A DNA stretch of 64,000 bases, taken from NCBI RefSeq assembly GCF_000384215.1, contig NZ_KB913032.1, positions 5,695,602-5,759,601 on the forward strand. Direction: 5' to 3'. The notes beneath the pieces were generated by a model. The model was given only the letters and a program-made list of their open reading frames with translations. It made no database searches and had not been told where the DNA came from. Shown here piece after piece: positions 34,282-42,093 of this stretch. Source of the stretch: Amycolatopsis alba DSM 44262. Its GTDB lineage: Bacteria > Actinomycetota > Actinomycetes > Mycobacteriales > Pseudonocardiaceae. The translations under genes were made by a program, and so were the position numbers. Numbering within the stretch: position 1 is the first letter of the stretch; every line of letters starts with the position of its first letter.

Positions 34282-35019
34282 ATGCCGACTTTTTCCGAAG
34301 ACACGGGTTCCCGGCCGCGGTCGCGCGTGGCTTCCGGAAGACCGGCGGTCACCAAGGCCCGGATCATCGACGCCGCGCTGGAGCTGTCGGCCGAGTCCGG
34401 CTTGGAGAACTGGACGCTGCGGCAGCTCGCGGCCGCCGTCGACGCCTACCCCGCGGTGGTTTACCACCACGTGGGTGACCGGGACACCGTCGTCGTCGCG
34501 GTACTGGACCGGGTGGTCGGCGAACTGACCCTGCCCGACGAGACCTTGCCGTGGCGGGCCTGGTTCGAGGGGTTCCTGCCCACCGTGCGGACCGTGCTGC
34601 GGCGCTATCCCGGTTCGGCGCGGCGGCTGGCCCTGTTCGGGCCGTCGGTCGCCGCCGCGGTGCCGACCATGAACACCGGCATCGGCCGCCTGCTCGCGGC
34701 CGGTTTCGGCGGCGAGGCGCCGTTCGCCTACAACCTGCTGCTCGCCACCGCCTGCCAGTTCGTCGCGATGGAGGACGACCGCGAGAGCGCGATGGCGCTG
34801 CAGCTCGACCGGACCGAGGGCTACGCGGCGTACCGCACCCGCACGGATCTGCCGGGGATGGCGGCGCTGGGCGAGTCGGTCTCGGCGCTGGTCGCGGACC
34901 CCGATCTCGCGGCGGGCTATTACGAGCGGCTCTACGGTTACGCGGTCGAGCGCTGCCTCGACGGGCTCGAACACCGGCTCGTCCAGCTGACCGCGCTCGG
35001 AAGTTTGACAGAGCGCTGA
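34282..35019 (+). CDS. TetR-family regulator divergent from the hydrolase
   Basis: 245 residues. N-terminal HTH KARIIDAALELSAESGLENWTLRQLAAAVDAYPAVVYHHVGDRDTVV is typical TetR; the rest is an all-helical ligand-binding domain. The ATG at 34,282 is the only start near the HTH. The 61-bp divergent gap with the alpha/beta hydrolase contains a weak GTACC/GGATAC symmetry that might be the operator. Converges with the second TetR gene across a hairpin pair. Confidence 0.88.
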   Translation: MPTFSEDTGSRPRSRVASGRPAVTKARIIDAALELSAESGLENWTLRQLAAAVDAYPAVVYHHVGDRDTVVVAVLDRVVGELTLPDETLPWRAWFEGFLPTVRTVLRRYPGSARRLALFGPSVAAAVPTMNTGIGRLLAAGFGGEAPFAYNLLLATACQFVAMEDDRESAMALQLDRTEGYAAYRTRTDLPGMAALGESVSALVADPDLAAGYYERLYGYAVERCLDGLEHRLVQLTALGSLTER

Positions 35020-35043
35020 CAGCGGATCGGCGTAGTGTGGAGG

Positions 35044-35112
35044 GATACCGGTGCTCAGTCACCGGTCCCGAAGCCCCTGGCACCCACCTCCCCCTCGAGG
35101 TGCCGGGGGCTT
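35044..35112 (+). ncRNA. Two consecutive hairpins: convergent terminator or small RNA candidate
   Basis: ACCGGTG/CACCGGT (35,047-35,066, loop CTCAGT) is followed by a 14-bp stem with one mismatch (35,071-35,084 with 35,099-35,112). TAGTGT at 35,033-35,038 just upstream resembles a -10 box but I see no -35 at the right distance. A bidirectional terminator for the convergent TetR genes is the simplest reading; a short structured RNA is the alternative. Confidence 0.35.
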
Positions 35113-35118
35113 CTCACG

Positions 35119-35751
35119 TCAGCCGCGCGGAGCGGCGCGCTGGATCTCGGGGAAGACCTCGCCGACCAGCGTGACCAGCGATTTGCTGAGCAGCGTGTGC
35201 ACCTGCGCGCGGTCGAGCGAACCGCGTACGAGCCATTCGCGGCCCGCCGCCTTGACCATCCCGCCGAACGCGCGGACCAGCGCGTTCAGTTCCTGGCCGT
35301 GTTCGCTCTCGCGGGAGAGACCGACCGCTTCGAGCACCCTGTCCGCCGATTCGCGGTCGGCCTCTTCGAGGATCCGTTCGACTTCGAGGTCCCGGCCGAT
35401 GCCTTCCGGCGCGATCGCGGCCAGCCACATCTTCTCCTGGCTGGTGACCATGTCGAGGAACCATTCGATGGCGACGTCGGCGCGCAGTTCGAGCGGGCCT
35501 TCCGGCAGGATCTCGACCGCGAGCCGCGGCACGGTCAGCGCCCGCCGGATGATCTCCAGATAGAGTTCGCGTTTGGTGCCGAAGTAGTGGTTGATCAGAC
35601 CCCTGGCCACCCCGGCCTCGGTCGCGATGTCCGATGTGGACACTTCCGAGTACGGGCGTTCCCCGAAAAGACGGGCCGCGCAGGCGAAGATCTGTTCCTT
35701 GCGTTCGTCCGGCTCCAGTCTCCGCCATCTCGGCGTCGGCTCGGTGGTCAT
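35119..35751 (-). CDS. TetR/AcrR-family regulator
   Basis: 210 residues. The HTH EQIFACAARLFGERPYSEVSTSDIATEAGVARGLINHYFGTKRELYLE is canonical for TetR, with a helical C-terminal domain of about 140 residues. ATG at 35,751. No co-directional partner gene is adjacent: upstream is a 200-bp gap and then the histidine kinase on the same strand, so it may regulate itself or distant genes. An inverted repeat TGACA-N13-TGTCA lies 56 bp upstream of the start. Confidence 0.9.
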   Translation of the reverse strand: MTTEPTPRWRRLEPDERKEQIFACAARLFGERPYSEVSTSDIATEAGVARGLINHYFGTKRELYLEIIRRALTVPRLAVEILPEGPLELRADVAIEWFLDMVTSQEKMWLAAIAPEGIGRDLEVERILEEADRESADRVLEAVGLSRESEHGQELNALVRAFGGMVKAAGREWLVRGSLDRAQVHTLLSKSLVTLVGEVFPEIQRAAPRG

Positions 35752-35806
35752 ACGCCCAATCTTCCCACGATCGATTCAGCCCGGCCGGGTGGTCATCGAA
35801 TCTCTG

Positions 35807-35829
35807 TGACATTTAAAAGCAAAGTGTCA
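35807..35829. promoter_or_regulatory. Inverted repeat upstream of the second TetR gene
   Basis: TGACA (35,807-35,811) and TGTCA (35,825-35,829) flank a 13-bp A+T-rich spacer. Size and position fit a TetR self-operator. The rest of the gap to 35,934 holds no gene. Confidence 0.4.
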
Positions 35830-35934
35830 GTTAATCCGGCGTGTACCGTCTGTTGGCCCGCTGGTCTTTACCGTCTTCTTTCAGGTGGCATGCCGTGCGC
35901 GCTGTCGGGGCGCGTTTGCCTCCTACCGGCCCGG

Positions 35935-35965
35935 CCTGGCGAGTAACCCCCCCTAGCTCGCCAGG
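35935..35965 (-). terminator. Hairpin overlapping the histidine kinase stop
   Basis: CCTGGCGAG pairs with CTCGCCAGG (9 bp) around a 13-nt C-rich loop. One arm is inside the last codons of the kinase gene. Confidence 0.5.
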
Positions 35966-37317
35966 ACCGGGCCTTCTTCACGCGGTGAGGGGCGCTCCGC
36001 GGGCAAGAGCAGCGTGAACGTCGTCGGCGAGGGGCTCGTCAGCCGCAGCCGCCCGCCCTCCGCCTCGGACAGGCTCCGTGCCAGCCGCAGCCCGATCCCG
36101 TGGCCCTCGCGTTCCTCGCTCTGCTCCTCGGTCACGAACGGGTCGTGCCCGTCCGCGATGACGCCCTCGTCGCTCACGTCGATGGCCAGCGCGTCCCCGG
36201 CGTCCCGCGCGAGGACGGTGACCGTGCCGCGCCCGTGCGTCGCCGCGTTGTCCAGCAGGACGGCGAGCACCTGGCGCACGGCCGCGTCCGCCGCCCGCGC
36301 CGGCAGGGCCTCGCGGCCGCTGATCCGCAGCGCGCGGCCGCGTCCGGCGAGCAGGCCGTGCCAGGTCTGGCGGACCTCTTCGAAGAGTTTGCCCAGGTCG
36401 AGCAGCGCGCGTGGGGCCCTGGTCTGCTTGGCCAGCGCCAGCAGGTCGTCGATGGTGCGTTCCAGCCTGTCCGCCGACGCGATGCTGTCGCGGATCGTCG
36501 CGTAGGGGTCGCGGTCGGGGCTTTCCAGTGCCGCCTCCAGTTGCAGGCGCAGCCCGGTCAACGGGGTCCGCAGCTGGTGAGAAGCGTCGGAGGAGAAAGT
36601 CCGTTCCCGTTCCAGCGTCTCGCCGATCCGCACGGAGGTGGTGTCGAGCGCTTCGGCGACCTGATCGATCTCGCGGACCCCGGTGCGGTGGGCGCGCGCG
36701 GTGAAGTCGCCCTCGCCGAGGCGTTCCGCGGTGCCGGCGAGATCCTCCAGCGGCCGTGCCAGCCGGGTGGCGATCCGGCGCGCGATCAGCCAGCTGGCGC
36801 CGATCGCGATGACGGCGAGCCCGACCATCTTCAACCAGGTCAGCCGGATCCGGTCGTCCAGTTCGGAGCGGGGATGGGCGGTGCGGATCACGCCGACCAG
36901 CGACGATCCGCTGATCACCGGGACGGCCAGTACCACCTCGTCTTCGCGGGTCCCGGTCGCCATGTCGGTGTAGTGCGCTTCGCGGACGAACCGGTCCTCT
37001 GTGGCCGGACCGTCGCCGACCAGGAGCCTGCCGGTCGGGGTGTAGACCCCGACCCGGATGCCGCGGATCCGGCCCTTGTCCGGTTTGACGGGTTTGAGTT
37101 CCGGGACCCGGCCGTTGGCGAGCTCGCCGGTCACGTCGAGGACGACCGTGTCGGCGGCCCGTTCCAGGTCGTGGGTCGAGTTGCCCTCGTGGAACCGCGC
37201 GACCGCGATGGCCAGCGGCGCCCCGAAGAGGGTGATCGCCAGCACCGCGGCCAGCACGGTGAGGGTGACGATCCGGCGGCGCACGGACCGAGTGTGGCCG
37301 ACGAGGGTGAGGATCAC
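35953..37317 (-). CDS. HAMP-domain sensor histidine kinase
   Basis: 454 residues. First membrane helix at about residues 20-40 (VTLTVLAAVLAITLFGAPLAIAV), an extracytoplasmic sensor of about 110 residues, a second helix near residue 165, HAMP (RRIATRLARPLEDLAGTAERLGEGDF), the H-box RTFSSDASHQLRTPLTGLRL, N-box LLDNAATHG and G-box GHGIGLRLARSL. GTG at 37,317 is chosen because a -35/-10 pair (37,359-37,331) places transcription start a few bases before it; a GTG at 37,284 is possible. Its likely partner is the response regulator at 39,755, on the far side of the ABC operon. Confidence 0.9.
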   Translation of the reverse strand: MILTLVGHTRSVRRRIVTLTVLAAVLAITLFGAPLAIAVARFHEGNSTHDLERAADTVVLDVTGELANGRVPELKPVKPDKGRIRGIRVGVYTPTGRLLVGDGPATEDRFVREAHYTDMATGTREDEVVLAVPVISGSSLVGVIRTAHPRSELDDRIRLTWLKMVGLAVIAIGASWLIARRIATRLARPLEDLAGTAERLGEGDFTARAHRTGVREIDQVAEALDTTSVRIGETLERERTFSSDASHQLRTPLTGLRLQLEAALESPDRDPYATIRDSIASADRLERTIDDLLALAKQTRAPRALLDLGKLFEEVRQTWHGLLAGRGRALRISGREALPARAADAAVRQVLAVLLDNAATHGRGTVTVLARDAGDALAIDVSDEGVIADGHDPFVTEEQSEEREGHGIGLRLARSLSEAEGGRLRLTSPSPTTFTLLLPAERPSPREEGPVLAS

Positions 37318-37330
37318 CCACCCGACGCGA

Positions 37331-37359
37331 TATTTTGCCGTCCGTTGACCTGAGTTCAA
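37331..37359 (-). promoter_or_regulatory. Promoter of the histidine kinase gene
   Basis: On the minus strand TTGAAC (37,359-37,354), a 17-bp spacer and AAAATA (37,336-37,331). Predicted start about 7 nt before GTG 37,317, so the mRNA may be nearly leaderless. Confidence 0.5.
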
Positions 37360-37394
37360 GGCGATGTTGACCCCGTTCGCTTTACCTTGGGGCC

Positions 37395-37910
37395 ATGCGC
37401 CGACGTGCCGCCGTACTGGCCGGCCCGAGGCCCGGATCCGTCCCCCTCGTCCGGTTCGCCGCCTCGGGCGAATGTGTGGCCGTGCTGCCCGCCGGAAGTG
37501 GCGACGCACCCGAGGGTGCGCCCGGCGTCGGCGTGCTGCTCAGGCGCGGAAACCTCTTCGGTCACCTCACCGTCGGGCAGAACATCCTGCTGGCGGGACG
37601 GCTCGCCGGCCGCCGCTCCCTCGAAAACGCCGTCGACCTGCTCGAACTCGTCGGTCTCGCCGGACGTGGCGACGTCTATCCGGACGCGCTGTCGGCGCTG
37701 GAAGGCGCGCGGGCCGGAGTCGCCGTCGCCTTGGCCGGGGCACCCGAGGTGGTCGTCGCCGACGAACCGGCAGGCGAACTCGACGGGCTCGCCGCCCTCG
37801 AACTCATGGATCTGCTGTGCGCCGTCGCGACCCGCGGGACGGCCGTCGTCGTGGCGACCCGTGATCACGGGATCGCGGCGGCCGCGCACCGGATCGTGAG
37901 AGTGGCGTGA
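37395..37910 (+). CDS. Degenerate ABC-type ATPase lacking a functional Walker A
   Basis: 171 residues, shorter than a normal ABC ATPase (about 220-250). The fold can be followed: GECVAVL, then PAGSGDAP where a Walker A GPSGSGKST would be, with Asp37 in place of the catalytic Lys and Ala after it. The Q-loop Gln is replaced by Arg (VLLRRGNLFGHLTVGQN), the signature is LSALE rather than LSGGQ, and the switch His is Arg (ATRDHG). Walker B is intact with its Glu (EVVVADEPAGELD). It overlaps the next ATPase gene by 4 bp. It probably binds no ATP on its own and would serve as the partner half of a heterodimer. Confidence 0.82.
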   Translation: MRRRAAVLAGPRPGSVPLVRFAASGECVAVLPAGSGDAPEGAPGVGVLLRRGNLFGHLTVGQNILLAGRLAGRRSLENAVDLLELVGLAGRGDVYPDALSALEGARAGVAVALAGAPEVVVADEPAGELDGLAALELMDLLCAVATRGTAVVVATRDHGIAAAAHRIVRVA

Positions 37911-38566
37911 CCGCACCACTGGTCCGCACCGACGAACTGGCGCACACCTATGGTTCCGGGCTGACCGCGGTGGTGGCCGTGCACGGCGTCAACTGCGTGA
38001 TCGGCGCGGAGACCCGCGCGGTGGTGACCGGCAGGGCGGGCGCCGGGAAGACCACGCTGCTGCACCTGCTCGCCGGGATGAAGAAGCCGACGGCGGGCAC
38101 CGTCGACTGGCCCGCGTTCGAGCCGTCGCCGCCGGGGCCCGACCTGATCGGGCTGGTGCTGCAGGACGGCGGGCTGCTGCGCGACCTCGACGTCCGGCTC
38201 AACGTCGCCCTGCCGCTGGTCCTCGCGGGCCGGACCGGCACCGCGGTCCGTGACGCCGTCGACGGCGCGCTGGAACTGGTGGGCCTCACCGGCTTCGCCA
38301 AGAAGGCACCCCGTGACCTGACGGGGGAGCAGATCCGGCTGGCCATCCTGGCCAGGGCGCTCGCGCCCGCGCCGAAACTCATCCTCGCCGACGATCCGGC
38401 GGGCTGGCTGGACCGGCGGGCGGGGGAGCGGCTGCTCGGCAGGCTCGTCCTGGCCGCGGACCGGCTGGCCGCCGGGCTGCTGGTGGCCACGGTCGACCAG
38501 GCCCCGGCCGGGCTGTTCGGCGAACGCTGGGCGATGGTCGACGGGAAGCTGGTGCGGGACCGATGA
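37907..38566 (+). CDS. ABC transporter ATP-binding protein with altered catalytic residues
   Basis: 219 residues. Walker A is intact (GRAGAGKTT, Lys48), the Q-loop Gln is present (LVLQDGG), and the signature reads LTGEQ. Walker B ends in LILADDPAG, so the catalytic Glu is Asp, and the switch His is replaced (ATVDQ). It resembles the LolD/FtsE/MacB class that works with FtsX-like permeases. GTG start overlaps the preceding gene and its stop overlaps the permease start, so all three are translationally coupled. ATP binding is likely; efficient hydrolysis is doubtful. Confidence 0.85.
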   Translation: MTAPLVRTDELAHTYGSGLTAVVAVHGVNCVIGAETRAVVTGRAGAGKTTLLHLLAGMKKPTAGTVDWPAFEPSPPGPDLIGLVLQDGGLLRDLDVRLNVALPLVLAGRTGTAVRDAVDGALELVGLTGFAKKAPRDLTGEQIRLAILARALAPAPKLILADDPAGWLDRRAGERLLGRLVLAADRLAAGLLVATVDQAPAGLFGERWAMVDGKLVRDR

Positions 38567-39678
38567 TCGCGGCGATGGCGTTGTGGGTCGGCGGGATCGC
38601 GCGCGTGCGTCCCGTGCGGCTCGGTGTGCCCGCCGCCGGGGCCGCGCTCGTGACCACGTTGCTCGCGGTGCACGGCTGGGCCTGGGATCCGGCGCCGCCC
38701 TGGGTGCCCGCGACGGTGCTCGTGGTGCTGCTGGCCGCCCCGTCGGAGCGTTCGCTGCGGGGGGATCAGGACCTCCTGCGCGCCCGCGGCGCGACCGGAC
38801 GGCAGGTTCTCGGGCTGGCCTCGGCCGAAGCCGCGGCCGCCGGACTGGCCGGTGGCCTCACCGGCGTCGTGCTGTCGCTGGTGTGCGGTTTTCTCCCCGG
38901 AACCGGCTTGGTGCTCACCTGGGAAATCGTTCTCTTGCTGTTCGCGGGGCTGCTCGTCGCGACGGTCGCCGTCCTGCCGCCGGTGGTACGCGAGTGGTAT
39001 TTCGTCCCGGCCGACGACGGGCCGCCGTGGTGGTCGCCCTACGGCCTCGACTTCGTCCTGCTCGCGCTCGCCTTCTTCTGGCCGCTGCTCGGCTGGGCCG
39101 GCGGCACGATGCTGTTGTGGCGCCTGGTGGAACTGGGGCTGCGCAAGGGCAAACGGGTGATCGGCGGGGCGCTCAGGCCGTTGGTCTCAGGACTCGCGGG
39201 AGTGCTCGCGCTGTCCATTTCGTGGCGGAGCGCGCTGCTGGCGCGATCGGTGGCGCTCGTCGCGCTGGCGGTCGCGTTCGCTATCTCGTCCGCCCTCACC
39301 CGTGACGGCTGCACCGCGGCCACGGTGGACAAGGTGGCATCCCTCTTGCTCGCCGCGGCCGCGGCCGGGCCGTCGTTCGGGCTGGCGCTCAACGAACGGC
39401 GCCGCGACCTGCTGATCGTCAGCACTCTCGGCGGGAAACGCCGTCAGGTGGCGACGTTCATCGCGGGCGACGCGCTCATCGTCGGCGGCGGTGGCCTGAT
39501 CGGCGGGCATCTGCTCGGCGTGTTGTTCGTCCTGCTCACGCCGGTGGAATGGGTGGCCTTCCCGCACGGATACCTCGCGACGCTGGGGGCCGTGGTGATC
39601 GTGTCGTGCGTGGCGGCGTCAGCGTGGATCGCGCGACTCGCCGCCCGCGACGAGGTCTCGGACCTACGCGACTACTAG
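38563..39678 (+). CDS. FtsX-like ABC permease
   Basis: 371 residues with about eight hydrophobic segments. The phrase DQDLLRARGATGRQVLGLASAEA and the later NERRRDLLIVSTLGGKRRQVATFIAGDALIVGG are the paired cytoplasmic coupling loops that precede the FtsX-type helices (R/K-GA-x-R/K-Q), here present twice as in BceB/MacB-like permeases. It lacks a large external domain. ATG overlaps the stop of the ATPase gene. Last gene of the operon; converges on the response regulator across a TCACGCGAGT repeat patch. Confidence 0.85.
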   Translation: MIAAMALWVGGIARVRPVRLGVPAAGAALVTTLLAVHGWAWDPAPPWVPATVLVVLLAAPSERSLRGDQDLLRARGATGRQVLGLASAEAAAAGLAGGLTGVVLSLVCGFLPGTGLVLTWEIVLLLFAGLLVATVAVLPPVVREWYFVPADDGPPWWSPYGLDFVLLALAFFWPLLGWAGGTMLLWRLVELGLRKGKRVIGGALRPLVSGLAGVLALSISWRSALLARSVALVALAVAFAISSALTRDGCTAATVDKVASLLLAAAAAGPSFGLALNERRRDLLIVSTLGGKRRQVATFIAGDALIVGGGGLIGGHLLGVLFVLLTPVEWVAFPHGYLATLGAVVIVSCVAASAWIARLAARDEVSDLRDY

Positions 39679-39689
39679 CCCCAAGGCCA

Positions 39690-39745
39690 GTCACGCGAGT
39701 CACGTGTCCAATCACGCGAGTCACGCCTCTGATCACGACCGCGCG
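39690..39745. repeat. TCACGCGAGT-family repeats between convergent genes
   Basis: Four units in one orientation: AGTCACGCGAGTCACGTG, then AATCACGCGAGTCACGCC, then GATCACGAC. They fill the gap between the permease stop and the response regulator stop. Same family as the array after hrpA. Confidence 0.7.
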
Positions 39746-39754
39746 GCCGGCAAG

Positions 39755-40456
39755 CTAGCCCTCGAAGGGTTGTTCCAGGCGGTATCCGTGGCCGCGCAGC
39801 GTCGAAATCCTCGGCGCCTGCTCGGGGGTGGGCGCCGATTCGGTCAGCTTCCGGCGCAGCGCGGCGATGTGGACGTCGAGGGTCTTCGTGGAGCCGTACC
39901 AGTGCGCGTCCCACACCTCGGACATCAGGGTGTCCCGGCTGACCGCGACGCCCGGCTGTTCGGCCAGCCGCGCGAGCAGGTCGAACTCCTTGGCCCGTAA
40001 AGAGATCTCCCGGCCGCCGACGCTGACCCGCCGCCCGGCGGTGTCCACCCGCAGATGGCCGACGGCGATCGCCGGCCTGCTCTCCGGCGGAGCGGTCCCG
40101 CGCCGCAGATGCGCCCGCACCCTGGCGAGCAGTTCGCCGAGGCGGATGGGTTTGGTGAGGTAGTCGTCGGCGCCCGCCTCCAGGCCGACGACGACGTCCA
40201 TCTCCTCCTGCCGGGCGGTCAGGATGACCAGGACCGCGCCGGGCAGCGCCGCGCGCAGCCGACGGCAGACCTCGACCCCGTCCAGATCCGGCAGACCGAG
40301 GTCGAGCAGGACGAAGTCGATGTCGTCGGCCTCCGCGGCCGCGAGCGCGGTGCGCCCATCGCGCTGCCAGGAAACCTCGTAACCGTGGAGGCGGAGGGTC
40401 GATTCGAGGACGCCACCGATCGCGTCGTCGTCTTCCACCACCAGCAGTTTCGGCAT
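39755..40456 (-). CDS. OmpR-family response regulator
   Basis: 233 residues. Receiver domain with acidic pair EDDD near residue 8, phospho-acceptor Asp in FVLLDLGLPDLDGVE, Thr in VILTARQ and Lys in YLTKPIRLGEL, followed by a winged-helix output domain (LRAKEFDLLARLAEQPGVAVSRDTLMSEVWD...KTLDVHIAALRRKL). ATG at 40,456. It most likely pairs with the kinase at 35,953; the ABC operon between them is the natural target. TAACG direct repeats spaced 11 bp lie upstream. Confidence 0.92.
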   Translation of the reverse strand: MPKLLVVEDDDAIGGVLESTLRLHGYEVSWQRDGRTALAAAEADDIDFVLLDLGLPDLDGVEVCRRLRAALPGAVLVILTARQEEMDVVVGLEAGADDYLTKPIRLGELLARVRAHLRRGTAPPESRPAIAVGHLRVDTAGRRVSVGGREISLRAKEFDLLARLAEQPGVAVSRDTLMSEVWDAHWYGSTKTLDVHIAALRRKLTESAPTPEQAPRISTLRGHGYRLEQPFEG

Positions 40457-40522
40457 GCGGGGGAGCTTAACCGTTGAACACTGTTCTTTTCGGCCAAGAC
40501 GTTACGAACACCACCCCGTCCG

Positions 40523-40538
40523 TAACGGCGCGCTAACG
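40523..40538. promoter_or_regulatory. 11-bp-spaced TAACG direct repeats upstream of the response regulator
   Basis: TAACG at 40,523-40,527 and 40,534-40,538 are exactly 11 bp apart, the period at which OmpR-type regulators bind tandem sites; GTTACG at 40,501 is in inverted orientation. The second copy overlaps the stop of the Lnt-like gene. Weak evidence. Confidence 0.3.
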
Positions 40539-42017
40539 TTTCCCTGTGCGACTCCGCCGGTATGTCCACAAAGGACAGAGCGCGGCGGCGGCGAGGCACA
40601 GCCAGGCGAACACGTCACCGACACGGCTGTACACGGTCTGTGTTCTCGGCTGTACCGGGAGATCCGCGACGAGCGTCTGCTGGTCGGTGCGGAAATAGTC
40701 GGCGTGCCCGAGAATCCGGCCCTGATCGTCCACGGCTGTGGAATTTCCGTGGATGGAGTGGCGGAAGAGTGAGTAACCGTTTTCCACCGCGCGGAACGTG
40801 GCCTTTTCCGCGTGCAGCGAGCCGAATCCCTGCCAGTCGTTGGCGGGGACGAGCATCAGCGCGGTCTCCTTGTCCGCGGCCTGGCGCATCAGACCGGGGA
40901 AATCCGCGTCGTAGCAGATGACCGTCGCGAGCCGTCCGTGTGGCGAATCCGCGGTGGGGACCGTGCCGGGGCCGGGAGTCATCGGTTCCATCGGCGTCGG
41001 ATGCGTTTTGTCGTAGGTCCACGCCACTTCGCCGGTCGGTCCGACGAGCACGGCCACGTTGCGGATATAGGGAGCCTGCTTGGTGTAAAGCGCGTAGGCG
41101 AGTTCCACGTGGATGCCCGCTTGCTTCGCTTCGGCGCCGACCCGCTTCAGCAGCGCGTCCTGGTCGCGTTCCAGTACACGGGCATGCGTTTCCGGCCAGA
41201 CAACGATCTTCGCCCCCGCCGACGCCTGCTGCCGGGTCCTGGTCACGAGATCTTCGGTGACCGGCGCGAGCGCCGCCCCGACCGCGACCGGATCGGCCGC
41301 GCTGACTTCTTCGGCACGCCAGTACTTGACGCCGACCCGCTCCAGCGCGTCGGAGCTCGCCTTGTTGGCGTCGGCCGAGGGACTGATCCCCGCGATCCGG
41401 ACGGTATGCGTCGTCGGGGCGTCGAACAGCAATCGCGCGCCACCGGCGAGGAACACCAGGCCGAGCACGCAAGCGTGGACGAGCGCCGTGCGCTTGACCC
41501 GCGGCCAGCCGTCCGCCCAACCGGTGTTCACCACGGAGGCGAACCACGCGAGGACGAAGGTGAGGCCGTACACGCCGGTCACGGACGCCGTCTGCAGCAG
41601 CGGCAGATTCCCGGACTGGGTGCTGCCGAGCGCGCCGAAGTCGCCGAAGTCGGTGATCAGCCTGAAGAGGTACTCGCCCGCGACGAGCGTCACCGGGAAC
41701 ACCAGTGTCTTCACCGGCCCCGCTCGGTCGGCGAGCAGGCGGTCGGCCAGGAACGCCGTCGTCTGCAGCACCGCGAGCAGCGTGAAGGCGAGCAGACCGG
41801 AGAGCACGAACAGCAGGCCGGTGACCCCGAGCCAGACCAACTGCCCGATCAGCAGGGACAGGCCCACCATGAGGATCGCGCGCCGGACGGGGATCTGCCG
41901 GGCGTAGCGGAGCAGGAAGATCGGGAACACCCAGGCGGCGAGGGGGACGTTCCACTCGGTGTGGACGGCGAGCAGGAGCAGCGCCGTGCCCAGCCACCAG
42001 AGCAACCGTGGTTTCAT
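40533..42017 (-). CDS. lnt: Apolipoprotein N-acyltransferase-like nitrilase-superfamily membrane protein
   Basis: 494 residues. Five or six N-terminal membrane helices, a C-N hydrolase domain from about residue 215, and a final helix near the C-terminus: the Lnt layout. The catalytic triad residues are Glu in VVWPETHAR, Lys in TYDKTHPTP and Cys in VICYDADFP. Lnt N-acylates the lipobox Cys of lipoproteins; actinobacteria often carry several paralogues, some of unknown substrate. ATG at 42,017. It is followed closely by the response regulator gene on the same strand. Confidence 0.85.
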   Translation of the reverse strand: MKPRLLWWLGTALLLLAVHTEWNVPLAAWVFPIFLLRYARQIPVRRAILMVGLSLLIGQLVWLGVTGLLFVLSGLLAFTLLAVLQTTAFLADRLLADRAGPVKTLVFPVTLVAGEYLFRLITDFGDFGALGSTQSGNLPLLQTASVTGVYGLTFVLAWFASVVNTGWADGWPRVKRTALVHACVLGLVFLAGGARLLFDAPTTHTVRIAGISPSADANKASSDALERVGVKYWRAEEVSAADPVAVGAALAPVTEDLVTRTRQQASAGAKIVVWPETHARVLERDQDALLKRVGAEAKQAGIHVELAYALYTKQAPYIRNVAVLVGPTGEVAWTYDKTHPTPMEPMTPGPGTVPTADSPHGRLATVICYDADFPGLMRQAADKETALMLVPANDWQGFGSLHAEKATFRAVENGYSLFRHSIHGNSTAVDDQGRILGHADYFRTDQQTLVADLPVQPRTQTVYSRVGDVFAWLCLAAAALCPLWTYRRSRTGKR

Positions 42018-42093
42018 ACCGCGAACGGTAGGAAACCACGGCCGCCCGGACAGCCCACCCAGGGCAGCGAGTGCTCCTTACTTTCGTCAGGTC

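Noticed and set aside
37395..37910. Pseudogene call for the short ABC ATPase
   Set aside because: The frame is intact, its 3' end is translationally coupled to the next gene, and Walker B/D-loop are well preserved; a degenerate but functional subunit is more likely.
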